Below the pieces are notes generated by a model, which saw nothing but the letters and a program-made list of their open reading frames with translations, had not been told where the DNA came from and searched no databases. This document shows, in pieces, positions 58,262-64,000 of a DNA stretch of 64,000 nt; positions within the stretch are counted from its first letter, which is position 1; every line of letters begins with the position of its first letter. Both the position numbers and the translations under genes were made by a program. This DNA comes from Palsa-465 sp963800475. GTDB lineage: Bacteria > Actinomycetota > Thermoleophilia > Solirubrobacterales > Solirubrobacteraceae. The DNA lies in assembly GCA_963800475.1 (NCBI GenBank), contig CAWDAZ010000002.1:186001-250000 (forward strand), in the 5' to 3' direction.

Positions 58262-60601
58262 ATGACCACAACCACGCACTCAGGCTCTCCTTCCACGCAG
58301 CAACTGACCCCGGTCCGCGCGTTCTCCGAGCTATCCGTCGCCGACGTTCCCTACGCCGGAGGCAAGGGCGCGAACCTCGGGCAGCTCACCCAGGCCGGGA
58401 TGCCCGTCCCGCCCGGCTTCGTCGTCGCCGCGCCTGCGTACGCCGCGTACCGCGTCCAGAGCGGCCTGGCCGAGCGGCTCTCGAAGCTGCTCGATCGCCT
58501 CGACGTCGAGGACACCGCCGCACTCCAAGCGGCGTCCGAGCAAGCGCAGCAGGCGGTGAAGGACGCTCCGATGCCCGAGTGGCTCGCCTCCGCGATCTCG
58601 GATGCGTACGCCTCGCTGGTCGGCGCCGGCGGCGACGATCCGGTCGCGGTGCGCTCGTCGGCGACAGCCGAGGACACGGCCTCGGCGTCATTCGCCGGGA
58701 TGAACGAGACGTTCCTGAACGTGCGGGGCCGCGACGAGGTGATCGACGCGGTGAAGCGGTGCTGGCAGTCGCTGTTCGGCGCGCGCACGATCTACTACCG
58801 CGGTCAGCGGGGCTTCAGCCCCAGCGAGATGGACATCGCCGTTGTCGTGCAACGCCAGATCGCCTCGACGCGAGCCGGCGTGATGTTCACTGTCGACCCG
58901 GCCACCGAAGACGCCGAGCACCTCGTGATTGAGGGCTCGTTCGGGCTCGGAGAGGCGGTCGTGTCGGGGCAGGTGTCGCCGGATCGCTACGTCGTCGACA
59001 AGCCGCTGATGGCGGTCGTCACCCGCTCTGTGCGACCCAAGGAGCTGACGATCGAGACGCGTCCCGAAGGCGGTACGGCCACGCGAGAGCTGACGGCCGA
59101 GGAGAGCCGGCGGCCCGTGCTCGACGACGACGAGGTGCTGCGCCTCGCGGAGCTCGGGGTCGCGATCGAGCGCGAGTACGGTGCGCCGCAGGACACCGAG
59201 TGGGCATTCGATCCCGACGGCAGGGTGTGGATGCTCCAGAGTCGGCCGATCACCACGATGGGCGGTCCTGCGAAGGAGGAGGAACAGGCCGTTCCCGCCG
59301 GCGAACAGGGAGCGCTGCTGCTCCGCGGCCTCGGCGCCGCGCCGGGCCGCGCGAGTGGGGCCGCGCGACTGCTGAGCTCGCTCGACGACGCCACGAAGCT
59401 TGCCGACGGGGACGTGCTCGTCACCCACATGACCTCGCCCGATTGGGTGCCGCTGATGCGCAGGGCCGCTGCGATCGTCACCGACTCGGGCGGGATGACC
59501 TGCCATGCGGCGATCGTCTCGCGCGAGCTCGGGATCCCCTGCGTGGTGGGAACCGGCGATGCGACCAAGCGGCTGCGCGACGGAGAGCTGATCACGGTCG
59601 ACGCGACGGCCGGGGCGATCCGCGAGGGAGTCGCCGCGCAACCGGCGCCGGTGATCGCCGCCCCTGCGGACGGCCGCGTCGCGGTCGCCGCTCCGATCGT
59701 CACCGGTACGAAGCTGCTCGTAAACCTGTCCGAGCCGTCGCAGGTGCAGCGGGCGGCTGCGCTCGACGTCGAGGGCGTCGGCCTGGTCCGCGCCGAGCTG
59801 ATGCTGGTCGAGGCGCTCGACGGCACGCATCCGCGCAAGCTGCTGGCCGAGGGGCGCGGCGAGGAGTTCGTACGGCGCCTGTCCGATGCGCTGACGACGT
59901 TTGCAGCCGGGTTTGCCCCCCGCCCGATCACCTACCGGGCGACCGACTTCCGCACGAACGAGTTCCGTGGCCTGAAGGGCGGCGAGGAGTTCGAGCCGGA
60001 GGAGGCCAACCCGATGATCGGCTTCCGCGGGGCGCTTCGCTACGTCGATCAGCCGGACGTCTTCAACCTCGAGCTCGAAGCGATCAGCCAGGTGTGGGAC
60101 GCCGGGCACACGAACTTCCATCTGATGCTCCCGTTCGTGCGGACAGTCCGCGAGCTCGAACGGTGTCGTGCGCTGGTCGCCGAGGCGGGGCTCCTCGACC
60201 GGCCCGGGTTCGAGCTGTGGATCATGGCCGAGGTCCCGTCGGTGCTGTTCAACCTCGAACGCTATGCGAAGCTCGGGATCGCCGGGATCTCAATCGGCTC
60301 CAACGACCTCACGCAGCTGCTGCTCGGAGCCGATCGCGACTCCGGCGAGCTGTCCGGCACGTTCGACGAGCGGGACCCGGCCGTCACCGACTACCTGCGG
60401 GAGCTGATCCCGCGCGCGAGCGCCGCCGGCCTCCAGACCTCGATCTGCGGTCAGGCGCCGTCGGTTCACCCTGAGTACGCCGAGCTGCTCGTCCGCGCGG
60501 GGATCGATGCGATCTCGGTCTCGACCGATGTCGTCGACCGGACGCGGCGGCTGATCGCGGCGGCCGAGGAGCGGCTGCTGCTGGAGGCGGCGAGGCGATG
60601 A
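58262..60601 (+). CDS. ppsA: phosphoenolpyruvate synthase (PEP-utilising family)
   Basis: 779 residues, the length of PEP synthase. ATP-grasp domain: YAGGKGANLGQLTQAGMPVP, VRSSATAEDTASASFAGMNE, MFTVDPATEDAEHLVIEGSF. Phospho-His domain: SGGMTCHAAIVSRELGIPC (His at about 415). C-terminal PEP barrel: GVGLVRAELMLVEALDG, NPMIGFRGALRY, GISIGSNDLTQLLLGADRDS, SICGQAPSVHPEYAELLVRA. Converts pyruvate, ATP and water to PEP, AMP and phosphate; with PFOR it allows gluconeogenesis from acetyl units. The downstream GNAT and LOG genes overlap by ATGA. Confidence 0.93.
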   Translation: MTTTTHSGSPSTQQLTPVRAFSELSVADVPYAGGKGANLGQLTQAGMPVPPGFVVAAPAYAAYRVQSGLAERLSKLLDRLDVEDTAALQAASEQAQQAVKDAPMPEWLASAISDAYASLVGAGGDDPVAVRSSATAEDTASASFAGMNETFLNVRGRDEVIDAVKRCWQSLFGARTIYYRGQRGFSPSEMDIAVVVQRQIASTRAGVMFTVDPATEDAEHLVIEGSFGLGEAVVSGQVSPDRYVVDKPLMAVVTRSVRPKELTIETRPEGGTATRELTAEESRRPVLDDDEVLRLAELGVAIEREYGAPQDTEWAFDPDGRVWMLQSRPITTMGGPAKEEEQAVPAGEQGALLLRGLGAAPGRASGAARLLSSLDDATKLADGDVLVTHMTSPDWVPLMRRAAAIVTDSGGMTCHAAIVSRELGIPCVVGTGDATKRLRDGELITVDATAGAIREGVAAQPAPVIAAPADGRVAVAAPIVTGTKLLVNLSEPSQVQRAAALDVEGVGLVRAELMLVEALDGTHPRKLLAEGRGEEFVRRLSDALTTFAAGFAPRPITYRATDFRTNEFRGLKGGEEFEPEEANPMIGFRGALRYVDQPDVFNLELEAISQVWDAGHTNFHLMLPFVRTVRELERCRALVAEAGLLDRPGFELWIMAEVPSVLFNLERYAKLGIAGISIGSNDLTQLLLGADRDSGELSGTFDERDPAVTDYLRELIPRASAAGLQTSICGQAPSVHPEYAELLVRAGIDAISVSTDVVDRTRRLIAAAEERLLLEAARR

Positions 60602-61158
60602 CGACCACCGCACAGGAGCTCGAGATCCGGCCGATCGAACCCGATGACAAGGCGGCGCTCGTCCGAGGCTTCGAGCGCCTCAGTTCCCAGTCGCGCTACC
60701 GGCGCTTCCTGAGCCCGCACGGGAGGCTGACGCTCCGCGAGCTCCGGTACTTCACGGAGGTCGACCACCACGACCACGAGGCGCTCGTCGCGCTCGATCC
60801 CCTCAGCGGCGAGGGCGTCGGCGTCGCCCGCTACGTCCGCGCCGAGCAGGACCCGGCGGCGGCGGAGCTTGCCGTTGCGGTGATCGACGACCGGCAGGGG
60901 CAGGGAGTCGGAACGCGTCTGGTCAGCCAGTTGGCGGACCGCGCGCGCGAGGAGGGCATCGAACGCTTCACGGCGCTGGTGCTCGCCGAGAACCAGCTGA
61001 TGCTGAACCTGCTCGAGGAGATCGGCCAGGTTACGACCGGCGAGGACGAGGCCGGCGCTGTCCAGGTCGTCGTCGAGCTGCCCGAGACGGGTCTCGGTCG
61101 GCTGACGGGCCTGTTGCGAGCTCTGGCGCGGGGAGAGCTCAGACCTCGCCCCAGATGA
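60598..61158 (+). CDS. GNAT-family N-acetyltransferase
   Basis: 186 residues, ATGA overlap with ppsA. LEIRPIEPDDKAALVRGFER, SRYRRFLSPHGRLTLRELRY, VDHHDHEALVALDPLSGEGV, acetyl-CoA loop VIDDRQGQGVGTRLVSQLAD. Paralogue of the protein at 35349. Coupling to PEP synthase suggests either acetylation control of these enzymes or simple co-regulation. Confidence 0.87.
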   Translation: MTTTAQELEIRPIEPDDKAALVRGFERLSSQSRYRRFLSPHGRLTLRELRYFTEVDHHDHEALVALDPLSGEGVGVARYVRAEQDPAAAELAVAVIDDRQGQGVGTRLVSQLADRAREEGIERFTALVLAENQLMLNLLEEIGQVTTGEDEAGAVQVVVELPETGLGRLTGLLRALARGELRPRPR

Positions 61159-61901
61159 CCTTCGACGAGGAGCTGTTGCAGTGGCTCGGCGATGAGCCGG
61201 CGGGACAGCGGGACGCTGACGCGGCGCGGATCCGCGAGATCGCCGGCGAGCTTGCGCGGGGGTTCGATGCGCTGAGCGAGGTCGGGCCGGCCGTGACGGT
61301 GTTCGGCTCGGCTCGGACCAGCCGCGATCATCCCGACTACGCGCTGGTGCGCCGGATCGGAGCGGAGCTTGCGCGCGCCGGGTACGCGGTGATCACCGGT
61401 GGCGGTGCGGGACTGATGGAGGCCGCCAATCGCGGCGCCCGAGAGGGCGGCGGAGTGTCGGTCGGATGCAACATCGAGCTGCCCCACCAGCAGCCGTTCA
61501 ACCCGTACCTCGACGTGCAGCTGCGCTTCCGTCACTTCTTCGCGCGGAAGATGATGTTCGTTCGGTACGCGCGCGCGTTCGTGATCGCCCCGGGCGGCTA
61601 CGGCACGCTCGACGAGCTGTTCGAGGCGCTGACCCTGATCCAGACCGGGACGGTCCGTCACTTCCCGGTGGTGCTCGCCGGCGGGGAGGAGTGGGACGCG
61701 CTGATCGACTGGCTACGCGCGCGCGCACTTGTCGACGGGCGGATCGCCGCCCGCGACCTCAGGTTGCTGCGCACCGTCGACGATCCGCGCGACGTGGTCG
61801 CGATCGTCAAGGCCGCAGACCGCCGCCGCGGCCGGGTCAGTGCTTTGCCACACGTCGATCCAGCGGTTTCCCTGGACGACGCCGAGCCTCGCCGGGGTTA
61901 G
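61155..61901 (+). CDS. LOG-family protein (TIGR00730-like)
   Basis: 248 residues, ATGA overlap with the GNAT gene. VTVFGSARTSRDHPDYALVR, ITGGGAGLMEAANRGAREGG, ARKMMFVRYARAFVIAPGGY then GTLDELFEALTLIQTG carry the PGGxGTxxE motif. LOG proteins hydrolyse nucleotide-5'-monophosphate glycosidic bonds (cytokinin riboside monophosphate phosphoribohydrolase); many were once mis-annotated as lysine decarboxylase. The bacterial role here is unclear. Confidence 0.92.
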   Translation: MTFDEELLQWLGDEPAGQRDADAARIREIAGELARGFDALSEVGPAVTVFGSARTSRDHPDYALVRRIGAELARAGYAVITGGGAGLMEAANRGAREGGGVSVGCNIELPHQQPFNPYLDVQLRFRHFFARKMMFVRYARAFVIAPGGYGTLDELFEALTLIQTGTVRHFPVVLAGGEEWDALIDWLRARALVDGRIAARDLRLLRTVDDPRDVVAIVKAADRRRGRVSALPHVDPAVSLDDAEPRRG

Positions 61902-61911
61902 CCTCGCGAGA

Positions 61912-62601
61912 ATGCCCACACATCTCCATCTCGCTCGCTCGCCGTCGGAGCCGCACGATCCGGGCACTGAAGCGCCGCCGATCAGGGTGATCCTCGCCGA
62001 CGACCATCACACGGTGCGCCGCAACCTGCGGCTGCTGCTCGACCGCGAGGAGGACGTGGAGGTGATCGCCGAGGCCGCTGACATCACGACCGTGCTACGG
62101 CACGTCCCCACGCATGTGCCGCACGTGCTGGTGCTCGACCTGCGGCTACCCAACGGGTCGGGCATCGAGGCAATCCGGCGGCTTCGGTCCGAGGTCCCGG
62201 AGACCGAGATCGTCGTGCTGACGATGGAGGAGAGCCCCGCCTTCGCACACCGTGCGCTGGAAGCCGGCGCGATCGGGTTCGTGCTCAAGGACAAGGCCGA
62301 CGACGAGCTGCCGGCGGCCGTTCGGCACGCGACACGCGGCGAGGAGTACGTCAGCACGCGCGTGGCGGCCGGACTCGCGGCGCTCCGCAAGGGAATCGAT
62401 GGCGACAGGCTGAGCCCCCGCGAGACGGAGATCCTGAGGCTGATCGCGCTCGGCCACACGAGCGCGGAGATCGCCGCTCAGCTCCACCTGTCGCGGCGCA
62501 CGGTCGAGACCCATCGCGCCCACATCTTCCGCAAGCTCGGCCTGAAGACCCGCGCCCAGCTGGTCCACTACGCGCTACGAAGCCATCTGATCGGCGCGTG
62601 A
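61912..62601 (+). CDS. NarL/FixJ-family response regulator (DevR-like)
   Basis: 229 residues, ATG at 61912, 10 nt after the LOG gene. Receiver: acidic pair Asp30-Asp31 (ILADDHHTVRRN), phospho-Asp76 (VLVLDLRLPNGSG), Lys in FVLKDK. HTH: LSPRETEILRLIALGHTSAE, LSRRTVETHRAHIFRKLGLK. An extra N-terminal tail of about 20 residues. Paralogue of the regulator at 11113. It converges on, and overlaps by 27 nt, the DevS-like kinase gene, its likely partner. TAGCCT lies 9 nt before the ATG without a Shine-Dalgarno. Confidence 0.94.
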   Translation: MPTHLHLARSPSEPHDPGTEAPPIRVILADDHHTVRRNLRLLLDREEDVEVIAEAADITTVLRHVPTHVPHVLVLDLRLPNGSGIEAIRRLRSEVPETEIVVLTMEESPAFAHRALEAGAIGFVLKDKADDELPAAVRHATRGEEYVSTRVAAGLAALRKGIDGDRLSPRETEILRLIALGHTSAEIAAQLHLSRRTVETHRAHIFRKLGLKTRAQLVHYALRSHLIGA

Positions 62602-64000
62602 CTGCTCCGCGCCGGACGCTCGGCGGACGGGGAGGTGAGCACGAACGATCGTGCCCTGCTCGCCGGACTCGAGCTCGAGCGTGCCTCCCGCCAGGAACAC
62701 CCGCTCGCGCAGGCCGGTGAGCCCGAACCCGTCGCTCGCCGCGGTCGTGTCGAAGCCGCGACCGTCATCGCGCACCTCGACCGTCACCTCGCCGCCGACA
62801 GCGATCATCACCGCGACGTGGCCGGCGCGCGCGTGCTTGACGACGTTCGTCAGCGCCTCCTGGACCAATCTGTAGATCGTTGTTTCGAGCTGAGGCGCGA
62901 GCGGCTCGCCGTCCTGCGGCAGCGCGATCTCGGTGGTGATCTCGAGATCGTCGCCGCGGCGACGCTCGACGAGCGCCTCGATCGCTGGAGCGAGTCCGAT
63001 GTCGTCGAGCAGCGACGGGCGCAGGTCGGTGATGATCGCCCTGAGGTTGGCGATCTCGAGCTCGATGTCCTCGATCGCCTGACGCATCGCCTGCTCGTTG
63101 GCGGCGTCCTCTCCACGGCGCAGCGCCGATGAGAGCAGGACGCGCAGCCCCCCGAGCGACTGCAGGGTCTGGTCGTGGAGCTCCCGCGCCCACCGCCCTC
63201 GCTCGGCGTCGGCGGCGGCGATCGCGCTGCGCAGCCGCTCCTCGGCCACGCTCCGGTTCAGCGCGACCGCGTTCGCGGCTGAGGCCGCAAACGTTCGCAG
63301 TAGCTGCTCGTCGGCGGCGGTGAACTCGTCGCCGCGGGCGCCGTGGTCAAAGGCCATCAGCACGCCGATCCCCGCGCCGTGGTGGACCATCGGCACGAGC
63401 AGCGCGGTCTTCGCCTCCTCGACCCCGAGTGCGGGAGCCGCGATCCGGAGCTCACTCGCGACGTCGGTGATCCGGCGCGGTTGCGCCTGCTCGAGAACCT
63501 GCCCCGAGGTCGAATCCGACAGCGGCAACCGGCGGCCTCTTGCGCTGGCGGTGTGGCCGGCGCTGGCCGCTACGACCAGCTGGTCCTCCTCGCGGAGCAA
63601 GATCAGCACGGTACGCGCGTGCACGAGCGCGCGGCCTCGCTTCACGATCAGCTCGAGCACGTACCCGATGTCGGTGATCCCCCCGACCGCGTCGGCGATG
63701 TCGCGCGCGGCCTCCAGCGAGCGCACCGCGCGCTCGGCAACGACGCGTCCGCGCTCGCTGCCTTCGTACAACCTGGCGTTCTCGACCGCGGTGCCTGCCC
63801 ACTCGGCCAGCAACATCGCAGCCTCTTCGTCCTGCTCGGTGAACTCGCTGCCGTCGGCCTTCTCGGTCAGATAGAGGTTGCCCCATGTTCGCCCTCGCGC
63901 GAGGATCGGCACACCCAGGAACGAGCGCATCTCCGGATGGTTGACGGGAAATCCGTAGCTCTGTGGATGGCTCCCGACGTCCGCCAGCCGGAGCGGGCGG
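62575..64000 (-). CDS. GAF-domain sensor histidine kinase, DevS/DosS-like (partial)
   Basis: The frame runs off the right edge; about 475 C-terminal residues are visible. End of GAF-A: LRLADVGSHPQSYGFPVNHP then EMRSFLGVPILARG and WGNLYLTEKADGSEFTEQDE. GAF-B about 85-235 of the visible part. HisKA_3 H-box RWARELHDQTLQSLGGLRVL, then ITDLRPSLLDDIGLAPAIEA and HATPase_c with VQEALTNVVKHARAGHV, VRDDGRGFD and GLTGLRERVFLAGGTLELES. The 'HP.S.GFP..HP.MR.FLGVPI' stretch is characteristic of mycobacterial DevS/DosS GAF-A, which binds heme and senses O2, NO and CO. Whether the heme-ligand His is kept needs an alignment. Probable sensor for the two NarL-type regulators. Confidence 0.93.
   Translation of the reverse strand, partial: RPLRLADVGSHPQSYGFPVNHPEMRSFLGVPILARGRTWGNLYLTEKADGSEFTEQDEEAAMLLAEWAGTAVENARLYEGSERGRVVAERAVRSLEAARDIADAVGGITDIGYVLELIVKRGRALVHARTVLILLREEDQLVVAASAGHTASARGRRLPLSDSTSGQVLEQAQPRRITDVASELRIAAPALGVEEAKTALLVPMVHHGAGIGVLMAFDHGARGDEFTAADEQLLRTFAASAANAVALNRSVAEERLRSAIAAADAERGRWARELHDQTLQSLGGLRVLLSSALRRGEDAANEQAMRQAIEDIELEIANLRAIITDLRPSLLDDIGLAPAIEALVERRRGDDLEITTEIALPQDGEPLAPQLETTIYRLVQEALTNVVKHARAGHVAVMIAVGGEVTVEVRDDGRGFDTTAASDGFGLTGLRERVFLAGGTLELESGEQGTIVRAHLPVRRASGAEQSRADQMAS

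Noticed and set aside
61155..61901. Lysine decarboxylase annotation for the PGGxGTxxE protein
   Set aside because: The motif belongs to LOG phosphoribohydrolases; the decarboxylase label for this family is historical.

Overview
The window is GC-rich, gene-dense bacterial DNA with many GTG/TTG starts and ATGA or TGATG gene overlaps. The gene families (GAF-type DevS-like histidine kinase with NarL-type response regulators, paired universal stress and CBS proteins, WS/DGAT acyltransferases, MMPL exporters, DUF1918 and a histone-like protein with a Lys/Ala tail) point to an actinobacterium. My best guess is a deep-branching Thermoleophilia/Solirubrobacterales-type lineage; this is inference from protein character, not a marker-gene result.

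Layout. 1-9.3 kb: end of a cupin gene, a small orphan domain protein, DUF2294, then a minus-strand operon of GltD-like flavoprotein, pyruvate:ferredoxin oxidoreductase and a dihydroorotate-dehydrogenase-like protein. A scar follows (3' half of tRNA-Val, a broken secreted-protein gene) next to cspA. 9.4-25.2 kb: a stress/energy block with three related NDH-2/SQR-like flavoproteins, a NarL-type regulator, phosphoketolase (frameshifted) with acetate kinase, FtsH, two CBS proteins, a PHP phosphatase, a PfkB kinase and a double-domain universal stress protein. 25.3-36 kb: MMPL exporter, acyl-CoA synthetase, WS/DGAT, histone-like protein, PlsC, Hsp20, YbaK and GNAT. 36-43.5 kb: acetyl-CoA synthetase overlapping a three-gene 2-oxoacid dehydrogenase operon that ends in an acyl carrier protein, then an ABC exporter pair. 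43.6-49.5 kb: small proteins, a 23-codon remnant of a 2-oxoacid:ferredoxin oxidoreductase gamma subunit, a second MMPL, and a TreT-patatin-flavodoxin operon. 49.7-64 kb: AdhE, GyrI-like protein, GAPDH, WS/DGAT, a GNAT/ADP-forming acyl-CoA synthetase fusion, PEP synthase, GNAT, LOG protein, a second NarL regulator and the convergent DevS-like kinase.

Taken together this looks like a hypoxia/dormancy island comparable in gene content to the mycobacterial DosR regulon (Hsp20, USP, CBS, PfkB, WS/DGAT and the two-component system), with an unusually complete set of enzymes around pyruvate and acetyl-CoA.

The most interesting signal is a shared element, roughly GCGTACGTAGTTTCCCGCAG. In several cases it ends about 58-60 nt before the start codon of a gene that lacks a Shine-Dalgarno sequence and has a -10-like hexamer 6-9 nt before the start. 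This suggests one regulon of leaderless transcripts, probably controlled by the NarL-type regulators encoded here.
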